Shown: positions 18,845 through 27,606 of the stretch, piece after piece
How positions within the stretch are numbered: the first letter of the stretch is position 1
Layout: every line of letters starts with the position of its first letter
Source of the DNA: Alphaproteobacteria bacterium MarineAlpha9_Bin3
GTDB taxonomy: Bacteria > Pseudomonadota > Alphaproteobacteria > TMED109
Direction of reading: 5' to 3'
Assembly: GCA_002937655.1 (NCBI GenBank)
Contig: PTKH01000006.1
Span: 1-61,001, forward strand
DNA: 61,001 bases
Program-made: the position numbers and the translations under genes
Notes under the pieces: model-generated
What the model was told of the DNA's origin: nothing
The model's database searches: none
Seen by the model: the letters and a program-made list of their open reading frames with translations, nothing else

Positions 18845-19701
18845 AGTTTTATTTTTTTTAAAAGCTCATCTAATTGTTCAACATTTTTATAAATAAAAGA
18901 GATTTTTCCTTTACCATTTTTATCAGTTATTTTTGTCTGAAGGCCCAAACTTGCCTCTAGCTCTCTTTCTAAATGTAAAATATTAATATCTGGCTCTATT
19001 TTATTATTACTTTTATCTTTTTTTTCTTCTTTAAGTAATTGTTCAACTTGCCTCGCATTTAAGCTTTTACTTATAATAATTTTTGCTAATTTTAAACAAT
19101 TTTTATGCCCTATGATTGGCCTAACTTGCCCTATAGTTATTTTTTTATTTTCTAATAATTTTTGGACCTCAATCGGCAAGCTTAAGAGACGTGTAAAATT
19201 AGCTATATATGCTCTACTCCTATGCATAGTTTTTGCTAGCTCCTCTTGAGTTATAGAAAATTTCTCCATAACTCTTTTATAGCCTTTTGCTTCATCAATA
19301 GGTGATAGATTTTCTCGCTGAATATTTTCAATTAATGCAACTATTGCCACTTCATCATCTTTTAGATTTTTTATATAGACAGGTATTTTATGTAAACCCG
19401 CTATTTGGGCTGCACGCCAACGTCTTTCTCCCGCTATTATCTGCCATGACTGATTTTTACCTTTAGATTCTCTAACAACTATTGGCTGTAAAACACCTTT
19501 ATCTCTTATAGAATCAGCTAATTCGTTTAAAAGTTCCATATCAAAAGATTTTCTGGGTTGTAAGGAATTAGGCTTTATTAATTCTATAGGTAAATGATCA
19601 AAAGTGTTATCTTTTTTATTAATATTAACTTCTTTCTCTTTATTCTCTTCAAATAAAGCTTCTATTCCTCTTCCTAATCCTCTTTTATTTTTTGCAGACA
19701 T
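18841..19701 (-). CDS. parB: Chromosome partitioning protein ParB
   Basis: 286 aa. The N-terminal RGLGRGIEALF motif is the segment that stimulates ParA ATPase. The CTP-binding and clamp domain follows, with LIKPNSLQPRKSF and GERRWRAAQIAG (about 90-101) and the ENIQRENLSPIDEA motif. The HTH (about 150-172, QEELAKTMHRSRAYIANF) recognises parS. The C-terminal dimerisation domain completes it. Two parS sites lie 3.3-4.7 kb upstream on the same arm. It is 13 nt downstream of parA in one operon. Confidence 0.97.
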   Translation of the reverse strand: MSAKNKRGLGRGIEALFEENKEKEVNINKKDNTFDHLPIELIKPNSLQPRKSFDMELLNELADSIRDKGVLQPIVVRESKGKNQSWQIIAGERRWRAAQIAGLHKIPVYIKNLKDDEVAIVALIENIQRENLSPIDEAKGYKRVMEKFSITQEELAKTMHRSRAYIANFTRLLSLPIEVQKLLENKKITIGQVRPIIGHKNCLKLAKIIISKSLNARQVEQLLKEEKKDKSNNKIEPDINILHLERELEASLGLQTKITDKNGKGKISFIYKNVEQLDELLKKIKL

Positions 19702-19714
19702 ACTTTATCTCCTA

Positions 19715-20488
19715 TTATTTAGCCCTTTGAATCATTTCTTTAGCGAGAGAAATATAAGCTTGGCTTCCAGTGGAATTAATATCATATAATATTGCGGGCA
19801 GCCCATGTGAGGGTGCTTCAGATAGCCTTACATTACGCGGTATTATAGTTTTAAAAACATCTTTACCAAAATATTTTATAACTTCCGCTTTAACTTCAGC
19901 GCTAATTCTATTTCTTTTATCATACATAGTTAATAAAATTCCTTCTATGTATATAGTAGTATTTAAATTTTGTTTTATTCGAGAAATGGTTTTCTTAAGA
20001 TGTGACAAGCCTTCTAAAGCAAAAAACTCACATTGTAATGGTATTAATAAGGAATCTGCCGCAGTTAAAGCATTTATAGTTAATAGTCCCAATGAAGGAG
20101 GGCAATCTATAAAAATAAAATTGTATTTCTCTCTAAAAAAACTATTATATCTTGCAAGTCTTTTCATTCTATCTTTTGAGTCTACTAGTTCTACTTCTAC
20201 AGCGCTTAAATCAACTGTAGCTGGAATTATATCTAAACCTGGAATCTGGGTGCTTTTTATAGATTTTTTAATATCTTTTTTCTCGCCTAGCATTTCATAT
20301 GCACCAATTTCTCTATCTTTTTCTGATATGCCAAGACCTGTAGATGCGTTTCCTTGAGGATCCAAATCTATTAATAAAACAGATTTTTTTATTGCGGCCA
20401 TTGAAGTTGCTATATTTATAGCCGTTGTTGTTTTACCTACGCCCCCCTTTTGGTTAGTTACAGCAATAATTTTATTCTTTTTAGGCAT
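19715..20488 (-). CDS. parA: Chromosome partitioning ATPase ParA
   Basis: 257 aa. It has the deviant Walker A KGGVGKTTT directly after the first strand (IIAVTNQ), LLIDLDPQGNAS, and FIDCPPSLGLLT. It forms the nucleoid-bound gradient that pulls ParB-parS complexes. ATG 20488 is preferred because it places the ATPase strand near the N-terminus and overlaps the rsmG stop by 8 nt. An ATG at 20515 would add nine residues. It sits in the minus-strand block mnmE, mnmG, rsmG, parA, parB, the classic origin-proximal order. Confidence 0.97.
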   Translation of the reverse strand: MPKKNKIIAVTNQKGGVGKTTTAINIATSMAAIKKSVLLIDLDPQGNASTGLGISEKDREIGAYEMLGEKKDIKKSIKSTQIPGLDIIPATVDLSAVEVELVDSKDRMKRLARYNSFFREKYNFIFIDCPPSLGLLTINALTAADSLLIPLQCEFFALEGLSHLKKTISRIKQNLNTTIYIEGILLTMYDKRNRISAEVKAEVIKYFGKDVFKTIIPRNVRLSEAPSHGLPAILYDINSTGSQAYISLAKEMIQRAK

Positions 20489-21086
20489 TTTTTTTTCTGG
20501 CCTCGTTAATGACAATGATACTACTTTTTTCTGATGTTATACTCTTAACTAATTTATAATCTATATGAAAACGTTTTTGGGCAAACAGCAACTCTTTTTT
20601 CCAATTTATGCCTTTTGGAAAGATACACACTCCATTTTTTGACAGCAAAGGTAATGAAATTTTTAATAAAGTTGATAAAGAAGAAACAGCTCTCGCAGTA
20701 ACAGCAACGGCGGAATTTAAAGGCAAAGCTTCTGCCCTAATGTTATCAATGATTACATTAGCGCCTGTTTTCTTTTTTACTTCTTCTAAAAAATTGCATT
20801 TTTTAGCATTAGACTCACATAAAATAATGTCTTTTCTTCCCATAATTGCCAAAACCATTCCGGGGAAGCCTGCTCCGGAGCCAATATCATAAACAAATGA
20901 CTTCTTTTTTTCTTCTGGCAACAAAGAAAACAGCTGGGCGCTATCAATAAAATGTCTTTCCCATGTATTTTTTAATGTAGAAGAGCCAATTAAATTATAT
21001 TTATTTTGCCATGACTTAATTAAACCGTAATAAACTTCGAGCTTGTCTGAAACTTCTTTAGAAAAAAGAAAACAGCTAGAATCCAT
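20481..21086 (-). CDS. rsmG: 16S rRNA (guanine527-N7)-methyltransferase RsmG
   Basis: 201 aa. It has KYNLIGSSTLKNTWERHFIDS, then the SAM-binding VYDIGSGAGFPGMVLAI (about 66-82) and LCESNAKKCNFLEEV. It methylates G527 of 16S rRNA. Its 3' end includes a run of nine A residues just before the stop, overlapping the parA start. It is 2 nt downstream of mnmG. Confidence 0.95.
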   Translation of the reverse strand: MDSSCFLFSKEVSDKLEVYYGLIKSWQNKYNLIGSSTLKNTWERHFIDSAQLFSLLPEEKKKSFVYDIGSGAGFPGMVLAIMGRKDIILCESNAKKCNFLEEVKKKTGANVIIDNIRAEALPLNSAVAVTARAVSSLSTLLKISLPLLSKNGVCIFPKGINWKKELLFAQKRFHIDYKLVKSITSEKSSIIVINEARKKNA

Positions 21087-21088
21087 TA

Positions 21089-22957
21089 TTACGCCGCCAA
21101 TTGGCGCATATATATGATTACAGCCCCTATAGCTGCAGGGGTAATGCCAGGCAAACCAGAAGCTTGGGCTATAGTTTCAGGCTTGGCATTATTTAGAACC
21201 TCTTTAGCCTCATTAGAAAGCGACCCAACACAAGAATAATCTAAATTTTTTGGTATTTTTAACTTTCTATCTTTTCTGTAAGCGTTGATGTCATTTTTTT
21301 GACGCTCAATATGTATTGCATACTGGCACTCAACCTCAAGCTGTAAAGCTATTTTAGGCTCTATTTTGCTCAGTTTAGGCCAAATTTTACATATCTCTTT
21401 AAATGTAATGTCTGGAAACGATAAAAGTTCAGTCGCAGTTCTTCTTACGCCATCTTTCCTAATATTTAAACCTTTTTTATTTCCTTCGTCTGGAGTTATG
21501 CTCAATTCCTTCAATATTTTATATGCTCTATTTATTTTATTCTTCTTTTTTTTATAGAATGCCCATCTTTTTTCTGAAACAGCACCTATTTTATAACCAA
21601 GACTTGTTAATCTTTGGTCGGCATTATCTGTTCTTAATCTTAACCTATATTCTGCCCTAGAAGTAAACATTCTATAAGGCTCTGGAGCACCTCTAGTAAC
21701 TAAATCATCTATCATGACCCCTAAGTATGCTTCTGCTCTATCCAAAATAAAGGGCGGCCTTTTTAAAACTTTTAATGCTGCATTTATTCCTGCAATTATT
21801 CCTTGGCCTGCAGCCTCCTCGTAGCCAGTAGTTCCGTTGATTTGGCCCGCCAAGAATAAGCCAGGGACCTTTTTTAACTCTAGCGAAGACAAACACTCCC
21901 TTGGATCCACAAAATCATAAGCAATTGCATAACCCGGCCTTAATATTTTTGCATTTTCTAAGCCTGGCATTAGCTTTATAATATCTTCTTGAACGCCTTC
22001 TGGTAAAGATGTAGAAATTCCATTTGGGTATACTGTATCATCATTTAAGCCTTCGGGCTCTAAGAATATTTGGTGCCGGTCCCTATCAGAAAACCTCATT
22101 ACCTTATCTTCTATAGAAGGGCAATATCTCGGTCCTTTGGCATCTAACTGTCCTGAATACATGGCTGATTTATTAATATTCTTTTTTATTAATTTATGAA
22201 TTTTTTTATTGGTATATGTAACACAGCAGTCCACCTGTTTGTTTTTAGGTTTAAGGCTAAATTCTGAAAACATTTCTGGCATTTCATCTCCCCTCTGCTT
22301 TTCTAGTGAACCCCAATCTATAGTTTTCCTATCTAGCCTAGGAGGTGTTCCCGTTTTAAGTCTTCCCATAGATAAATCGAAAGAACGCAAATCATTAGCT
22401 AAACTAATAGAAGGAGGCTCACCAACCCTGCCTGCTGCTATAGTTTTATCCCCCATGTGAATAACTCCATTTAAAAATGTTCCTGTAGTTAATATAACCG
22501 CCTTTCCAAATATATTTCCGCCCCCCTCCAATGATATTCCTTTTATTTTGCCTTTAGCGTCTCTCAGAAAACATCCTACTGTGCCTGAAAGAACTTTTAA
22601 GCCCTTTTGTCTTTCTATTGCTTTTTGCATAGAATGACGGTATATCTTTCTATCCGCTTGACACCTAGGCCCCCTTACTGCGGCCCCTCTGCTTTTGTTT
22701 AATAAACGGAATTGAATTCCAGATTCATCAGCCACTAGGCCCATCAACCCATCTAACGCATCTATTTCTTTTACTAAATGGCCTTTGCCTATGCCTCCTA
22801 TTGCTGGATTACAGGACATTTCGCCTATTTTGCTTTTGTCTTGCGTTATTAAAAGAGTTGTAACACCCATTCGTGCTGAAGCCGCGGCGGCCTCACAGCC
22901 CGCGTGCCCTCCTCCAATAACAATAACATCATAAATTGTATTTTTTTCTTTTAACAT
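21089..22957 (-). CDS. mnmG: tRNA uridine-34 carboxymethylaminomethyl enzyme MnmG (GidA)
   Basis: 622 aa, full length. The FAD motif [12 protein letters not shown] is followed by [40 protein letters not shown] and GYEEAAGQG. The C-terminal helical domain (from about 540) ends near [14 protein letters not shown]. It acts with MnmE to install cmnm5/cmnm5s2 at wobble U34 of tRNAs. Codon use is visibly more GC-rich than in flanking genes, as is common for highly conserved proteins. A parS-like site lies between it and mnmE. Confidence 0.98.
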   Translation of the reverse strand: MLKEKNTIYDVIVIGGGHAGCEAAAASARMGVTTLLITQDKSKIGEMSCNPAIGGIGKGHLVKEIDALDGLMGLVADESGIQFRLLNKSRGAAVRGPRCQADRKIYRHSMQKAIERQKGLKVLSGTVGCFLRDAKGKIKGISLEGGGNIFGKAVILTTGTFLNGVIHMGDKTIAAGRVGEPPSISLANDLRSFDLSMGRLKTGTPPRLDRKTIDWGSLEKQRGDEMPEMFSEFSLKPKNKQVDCCVTYTNKKIHKLIKKNINKSAMYSGQLDAKGPRYCPSIEDKVMRFSDRDRHQIFLEPEGLNDDTVYPNGISTSLPEGVQEDIIKLMPGLENAKILRPGYAIAYDFVDPRECLSSLELKKVPGLFLAGQINGTTGYEEAAGQGIIAGINAALKVLKRPPFILDRAEAYLGVMIDDLVTRGAPEPYRMFTSRAEYRLRLRTDNADQRLTSLGYKIGAVSEKRWAFYKKKKNKINRAYKILKELSITPDEGNKKGLNIRKDGVRRTATELLSFPDITFKEICKIWPKLSKIEPKIALQLEVECQYAIHIERQKNDINAYRKDRKLKIPKNLDYSCVGSLSNEAKEVLNNAKPETIAQASGLPGITPAAIGAVIIYMRQLAA

Positions 22958-22984
22958 AATGTTTATTTACTATATTTTTTGAAA

Positions 22985-23000
22985 TGTTTCACGTGAAACC
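22985..23000. promoter_or_regulatory. parS site (ParB-binding centromere), one mismatch
   Basis: TGTTTCACGTGAAACC: 15 of 16 bases match the bacterial parS palindrome TGTTTCACGTGAAACA. It lies in the 44-bp gap between mnmG and mnmE, about 12.7 kb from the candidate origin. Confidence 0.9.
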
Positions 23001-23001
23001 T

Positions 23002-24345
23002 TCATTTTCCTATACAAAAACCTAAAAAAATTTCGTCTAATACATCTTCTATGTCCACTAGGCCTACTATTCTTCCCAAAGAAACAGATGCCGCCCTTGT
23101 AAAATCGGCCGAAACATCTATTTTCCCTTTCTTTGCCTCTTTTAATGCTTCCTCTAGGCTTCCTTTAGTTTCTCTTAGGTGGCTCATATGCCTTATTCTA
23201 TTGGGGGCTACTGCCATGTCAGAAACAGAAGTCATGCCTTTGACCTCTTTGGATAAGCCCTCTATTAAGCGCTTAATTCCCTTCTTAGTTTTACATGAGA
23301 TGCTATAGCCTTCGCCTTTATGGTAATCTTTATTTTCTATAAGATCTGCCTTATTATAAACCTTTACAATTCTGGAAAATTTGTACTCTGATGTATCTAG
23401 TGACCTTAATGCTTTAGAGGGTGAGGGGGCGCCAATAGATAATATTATATCAGCATTTTGAGCGACTTTAATAGCCCTCTGAACCCCTTCCTTCTCTATT
23501 TCGTTTTTTGTATCTCTTATGCCCGCTGTATCGTAAATAGTTACAGGCACGCCTTCTAAATTTAGTCTAGCCTCTATAGCGTCCCTCGTCGTCCCTGGGC
23601 TTGAAGACACTATTGCCCTGTCTTCATTAAGAAAAGTATTTATAAGGCTTGATTTGCCGACATTAGGCGGCCCTATTAGCACAATTGTTATTCCTCTTCT
23701 TAGTCTTTCTCCCGCCATTCCTGCTAAAAGCTCTTTTTCAATATTCTTTATTAAATTGGAAATATTTTTAATAAAATTAAAGCTATCTGCTTTTTGAGAA
23801 ACATCTCCTTCATCTGAAAAATCTATCAAAGCCTCCATTTCTGCTCTCGTCTCTATTAGCTTTTGCCTCCAATCAATATATTTTTTTGATAGCTCTCCTT
23901 TTAACAGTTTTATAGACTGTGTTTTTTGTTGTTTTGTTTCTGAGGATATTAAATCTGCCAAGCCTTCTACTTCTGTTAAGTCCATTTTACCGTTTACTAA
24001 GGCTCTTTTTGTGAATTCTCCTGGTTCTGCAGCCCTTAGCCCTTTTAAAGTTGAAAAGAACAAGAAAAGATCATCAATCACAGCTATTGAGCCATGAAGA
24101 TGAAATTCTGCCAAGTCTTCGCCGGTTATGCTTTCATTCTCAGGAAAAAAACAAACCAGCCCTATATCTATAATTTCGTGGTCAGTCGGCTTAAGCTTTG
24201 TCAATGTTAGCTTTCTAGGCGTGAAAATTTTAGCGCCCAAAAGGCGCATTACTTCTCTTGCTTGCGGCCCACTGACCCTTACTATTGCGATAGCTGACGG
24301 TAAAGGCCCGCTAGACAAGGCGTATATTGTTTGAGAATTGTTCAT
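23002..24345 (-). CDS. mnmE: tRNA modification GTPase MnmE (TrmE)
   Basis: 447 aa from ATG 24345. The N-terminal tetrahydrofolate domain (TIYALSSGPLPSAIAIVRVSG) is followed by the G domain inserted in a helical region: G1 GPPNVGKS (about 225-232), G2 SSSPGTTRDAIEA, G3 DTAGIRDT, and G4 KVYNKADLI. The C-terminus is the conserved CIGK with the catalytic cysteine. It partners MnmG. ATG 24345 has a good SD (GAGGG, 5 nt away). A longer start at 24381 would translate through the parS site and is rejected. Confidence 0.97.
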   Translation of the reverse strand: MNNSQTIYALSSGPLPSAIAIVRVSGPQAREVMRLLGAKIFTPRKLTLTKLKPTDHEIIDIGLVCFFPENESITGEDLAEFHLHGSIAVIDDLFLFFSTLKGLRAAEPGEFTKRALVNGKMDLTEVEGLADLISSETKQQKTQSIKLLKGELSKKYIDWRQKLIETRAEMEALIDFSDEGDVSQKADSFNFIKNISNLIKNIEKELLAGMAGERLRRGITIVLIGPPNVGKSSLINTFLNEDRAIVSSSPGTTRDAIEARLNLEGVPVTIYDTAGIRDTKNEIEKEGVQRAIKVAQNADIILSIGAPSPSKALRSLDTSEYKFSRIVKVYNKADLIENKDYHKGEGYSISCKTKKGIKRLIEGLSKEVKGMTSVSDMAVAPNRIRHMSHLRETKGSLEEALKEAKKGKIDVSADFTRAASVSLGRIVGLVDIEDVLDEIFLGFCIGK

Positions 24346-24364
24346 ATTGCCCTCAATAATAGCT

Positions 24365-24380
24365 TGTTTCACGTGAAACA
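24365..24380. promoter_or_regulatory. parS site (ParB-binding centromere), perfect
   Basis: TGTTTCACGTGAAACA: a perfect 16-bp match to the bacterial parS consensus, 19 bp upstream of the mnmE start and about 11.3 kb from the candidate oriC. With the site at 22985 it brackets mnmE. Confidence 0.96.
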
Positions 24381-24443
24381 TATATACTTATTTGTTTATT
24401 ATCTATATATTATATCATATAATTAAAATTTAGGAGCAAAGTT

Positions 24444-25163
24444 ATGCCATCAGGGTACATAGATATTACATCTTCCGATGAAAAAGGTGCGTTTAAGGCT
24501 TATTTTACTTCTCGTCCCTACCTTCCAGACCTTCCAAGGCCCCCGGGCATAGTTATTGTACAGGAAATATTTGGTATAAGCCCTTTTTTAAAAGAAATGG
24601 CAAACCGCTATGCGGCGCATGGCTTTGCTGTAATAGTGCCCGACTTATTTTGGAGACAAGGGCAATCACTTACTGAGCTTCCAGATCAATCTGAGATAGC
24701 AACAAACAAAGCTTTTGAGCTATACCAAAAATTTGATATTGAAAAAGGTGTTGATGATATTGCTGCATCTTTAAGGTGGCTTAGAGAAAACGAGAATACT
24801 TCTGGGAAGACAGCCGTTGTAGGATATTGCTTAGGCGGCCTTTTAGCCTTCTTGTCTGGCTGTCAATTAGATATAGATGCTGCAATAGGGTACTATGGTG
24901 TAGGAATAGAAAAAAACTTAAATCATGAAAACATGATTAGAAAACCGATGATGCTACATTTTGCAGAAAATGATAGCTTTGTTCCTGCAGAAACAAGAAA
25001 AGTGCTAGAAGATAATTTCGCTGACAATAATTTTGTTTCTATTCATAATTATGGTGGCTGTGACCATGGTTTTGCTAGGACTGGCGGGGGAAATTATGAT
25101 AAAGCCGCAGCTGAAATTAGTGATACTCGAACATTAGCTCTTTTGAAAAAATCTTTAGCTTAA
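24444..25163 (+). CDS. Dienelactone hydrolase family protein
   Basis: 239 aa, alpha/beta hydrolase. It shows PGIVIVQEIFGI with the Glu (41) that partners the nucleophile, GYCLGG with nucleophile Cys129, FAENDSFVP with Asp177, and CDHGFAR with His208. This is the Cys-Asp-His triad of dienelactone hydrolase, which opens enol-lactones in chlorocatechol breakdown. No other aromatic-degradation genes are adjacent, so the real substrate is unknown. It has no signal peptide. It lies 15 nt before the quinone reductase gene, so the pair probably forms one operon. ATG has an AGGAG SD. Confidence 0.9.
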   Translation: MPSGYIDITSSDEKGAFKAYFTSRPYLPDLPRPPGIVIVQEIFGISPFLKEMANRYAAHGFAVIVPDLFWRQGQSLTELPDQSEIATNKAFELYQKFDIEKGVDDIAASLRWLRENENTSGKTAVVGYCLGGLLAFLSGCQLDIDAAIGYYGVGIEKNLNHENMIRKPMMLHFAENDSFVPAETRKVLEDNFADNNFVSIHNYGGCDHGFARTGGGNYDKAAAEISDTRTLALLKKSLA

Positions 25164-25178
25164 ATTTGGAGAAATAGG

Positions 25179-26156
25179 ATGAAAACAAACGGAATTAGAG
25201 TTCATAAAATTGGCGGGCCTGAAGAAATGGTTTTTGAATCATTAGATCTAGCAGCGCCAAAAGAGAATGAGGTTGTTATTAGGCAAAAAGTAATTGGCCT
25301 AAATTTTATAGATACGTATTTTAGATCAGGCCTATATCCTGCCCCTCTTCCTACTCCTATTGGTATGGAAGCAGCAGGGGTTATAGAAGAATTAGGTGCA
25401 GACGTTAATGATTTTAAAGTCGGAGATAGAGTTGCTTATGCTTCTAGGCCATTAGGTAGCTATTCCGAAGCAAGAGTCTTTCCCACAGAGAATTTAGTTA
25501 AAATTCCTGATGATATTTCAGATGAAACTGCTGCTGCTATAATGCTTAAAGGCATGACTGCTGAATATTTAATAAGAAGAACTTATAAAGTTTCTGCTGG
25601 CCAAACTGTATTATTTCATGCTGCAGCAGGTGGTGTAGGACTAATAGCCTGTCAATGGCTTAAAGCTTTAGGTGCAACTGTTATAGGCACTGTAGGGTCT
25701 AATGAAAAAGCTGAATTGGCTAAAGCCAATGGATGTGAACATACCATATTATATAAAGAAGAAAGCTTTGTTGATAGAGTTAAAGATATTACGAATGGTG
25801 CTGGTGTTCCTGTTGTATACGATAGTGTTGGAAAAGATACAGCCCTTCTTAGTCTTGATTGTCTATCACCACTAGGGCTTTTAGTTATATTTGGCAACTC
25901 TTCCGGTAATGCTCCTCCTATTGAGCCTGGGCTTCTTGCAGCTAAAGGAAGCTTATACGTAACGCGCCCAACTTTATTTAATTATAATGATACTAGAGAA
26001 AAATTAATTAATAGCGCTAATAGCGTTTTTGATGTGGTAAGAAGCGGGAAAATTTCAATAAAAATTGGTGCTAAATATGATCTTAAGGATGCAGTGCAGG
26101 CGCATAAAGATTTAGAAGGAAGAAAAACTACGGGATGTGTTTTGTTGATCCCATAA
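25179..26156 (+). CDS. NAD(P)H:quinone oxidoreductase, zeta-crystallin type
   Basis: 325 aa, medium-chain dehydrogenase superfamily without the zinc-ligand cysteines. It has IGLNFIDTYFRSGLYP (the QOR signature), GMEAAGVIEELG, the Rossmann AAAGGVGLIACQWLKALGA (about residues 148-166), and VYDSVGKDT. It reduces quinones or related enones with NADPH in the cytoplasm. It follows the hydrolase gene and is convergent with the PepSY gene. Confidence 0.92.
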   Translation: MKTNGIRVHKIGGPEEMVFESLDLAAPKENEVVIRQKVIGLNFIDTYFRSGLYPAPLPTPIGMEAAGVIEELGADVNDFKVGDRVAYASRPLGSYSEARVFPTENLVKIPDDISDETAAAIMLKGMTAEYLIRRTYKVSAGQTVLFHAAAGGVGLIACQWLKALGATVIGTVGSNEKAELAKANGCEHTILYKEESFVDRVKDITNGAGVPVVYDSVGKDTALLSLDCLSPLGLLVIFGNSSGNAPPIEPGLLAAKGSLYVTRPTLFNYNDTREKLINSANSVFDVVRSGKISIKIGAKYDLKDAVQAHKDLEGRKTTGCVLLIP

Positions 26157-26162
26157 TAATAA

Positions 26163-26903
26163 CTAAGTCTTTTTTTTCTTTCTAGCTCTATAAAAATACC
26201 TTTTTACAGAAGGTCTTATTGCTATATATGTGCCGCTAATAGATAAAAATATTATTAAAAAGCTTGTAACAGTAAATATAAGCATGACAAAGGGCCCGAA
26301 AAATCTTCCGTTATGTAAATCAGCAACTAGTCTTAGAGCTTGGATGCCAGGGCCCTGAACTTGGCTTAAAAAATAATTGGCGGTTTCTATATCTGGAATA
26401 GCTAGGAAGCTCTCGTTAAATTGTCCATTGCTTTCTTCAAATAAAGCAAACTCAAGGTTTTGATCAATGGTATAAAATGTACTATTAATATCTTTTATAA
26501 TAACTTTATTGTCTTTTATTCCAATGGCTTTAATTATAAAAGGAGTTTGCGCCTCTTTAATAATTTCCAAATCATAATCATTCTCTCGAATAACCATAAT
26601 TAAGTTATCGCTTGAAACAAATATCAGATCATCTTTTCTTATTGCTCCATTAATGTCATTAACACCTATTTCTAAAACCATATCTGATATAATAATTTTA
26701 GTTTTGACAACTCCTATATCTTCTGTAGCTTTTACATCTGAAGGGCTATACATGCCGTATAGAGAATATATAAAGTTGTTTGTAAAGTAAGTATCTTGGA
26801 GCTTGAAAGTACTAGGATACATTAAGATAATGCCTGTTATAGACAAATGTATAATAATTAAACAAACACTAAGCCCTATGATTTTATGCAGCTTTTTAAG
26901 CAT
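26163..26903 (-). CDS. PepSY-type membrane protein
   Basis: 246 aa. One N-terminal helix (about 7-29) and one C-terminal helix (about 203-227) enclose a periplasmic region, followed by a basic cytoplasmic tail (RARKKKKT). It resembles PepSY-associated TM proteins, with LHKIIGL at the start and DLHNGRFFGP before the second helix. His6, His19 and His197 sit at or in membrane segments and could ligate heme, which is an inference. Such proteins carry electrons across the inner membrane, often for iron reduction. It lies 9 nt after the FMN-binding gene in one operon. Confidence 0.72.
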   Translation of the reverse strand: MLKKLHKIIGLSVCLIIIHLSITGIILMYPSTFKLQDTYFTNNFIYSLYGMYSPSDVKATEDIGVVKTKIIISDMVLEIGVNDINGAIRKDDLIFVSSDNLIMVIRENDYDLEIIKEAQTPFIIKAIGIKDNKVIIKDINSTFYTIDQNLEFALFEESNGQFNESFLAIPDIETANYFLSQVQGPGIQALRLVADLHNGRFFGPFVMLIFTVTSFLIIFLSISGTYIAIRPSVKRYFYRARKKKKT

Positions 26904-26912
26904 TAATATAAA

Positions 26913-27440
26913 TTATTTACAATTTATATCTGGAACAAGGCTATTCATAGCAAGAGCTAGCCTTGTCATTTTTTCCATACTATTTACAGATAAAGTTGCA
27001 CCAGCTATTCCGTCTATTCTTTTATTTAATTTAAATCCGTCTAACATATTAATTCCTATAAATTGGTCTCTAAAACTTGGGTACTTAACTTCCCAACCAT
27101 GTGTTTCTCGATATACTAGAACATGTATGCTAGAAATGCGACAATTTTCAACTATAAAGCCTGCAGTAATAAGCTGGACTTTGCCAATTCTCTCTAAAAT
27201 CCAAGCTGTTTTATTATCTTCACGCCAATATTTAATTCTTATTTTTTTATAATTGCTGCCCATAATTTTTTGGGCAACTTCTTTTACTTCATTCTTGAAC
27301 CTAAGTCCTTTTCTTCTAGGAACGTCCTCATCAAAAGCAATCTTTAAAAATTCTTCTTTACTTAGAAGCACATCTTCTGATGAAGCATTAAAAGAAAAAA
27401 ATACAGTTAATATAAATAAGATTTTTACAAAATTTCTCAT
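26913..27440 (-). CDS. Periplasmic FMN-binding (flavinylated) domain protein
   Basis: 175 aa. A signal peptide (KILFILTVFFSFNASS) ends near residue 21. The C-terminal FMN-binding domain carries DGIAGAT (143-149), matching the Dxx(S/T/A)GAT flavinylation motif, with Thr149 the expected FMN attachment site for ApbE. No apbE is in this window. With the PepSY membrane protein next door, it probably relays electrons to a periplasmic acceptor, perhaps ferric iron. It is downstream of porin 2 on the same strand, but a terminator separates them. Confidence 0.8.
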   Translation of the reverse strand: MRNFVKILFILTVFFSFNASSEDVLLSKEEFLKIAFDEDVPRRKGLRFKNEVKEVAQKIMGSNYKKIRIKYWREDNKTAWILERIGKVQLITAGFIVENCRISSIHVLVYRETHGWEVKYPSFRDQFIGINMLDGFKLNKRIDGIAGATLSVNSMEKMTRLALAMNSLVPDINCK

Positions 27441-27501
27441 AGTTTTTCTACGTACACAATAGTAAGTTTAGATTAAATTAATTTTAATATGCAATTATAA
27501 T

Positions 27502-27557
27502 AAAAAAAGGATAGAACAGAAACTATATTAATTATTATTTTAGCCACTGTTCTATCC
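27502..27557 (-). terminator. Terminator after porin 2
   Basis: A perfect 11-bp stem GGATAGAACAG / CTGTTCTATCC (27509-27519 and 27547-27557) has a 27-nt loop. On the minus strand it is followed by seven T residues. It would attenuate readthrough into the FMN-binding/PepSY genes rather than necessarily block it. Confidence 0.75.
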
Positions 27558-27606
27558 TCCTTTGTTCTTAGGAAGGCATTTAAATAGATTTCATATAAAA
27601 TCTATT

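Noticed and set aside
20481-20500. Run of nine A at the rsmG-parA junction as a programmed frameshift site
   Set aside because: Both genes have complete normal ends and starts, and no fused product makes sense. A-runs are common in this AT-rich sequence.
24346-24381. A longer mnmE start (MFHVKQ...) at 24381
   Set aside because: The extra codons are just translation of the parS palindrome. ATG 24345 has a proper SD and matches the normal N-terminus.
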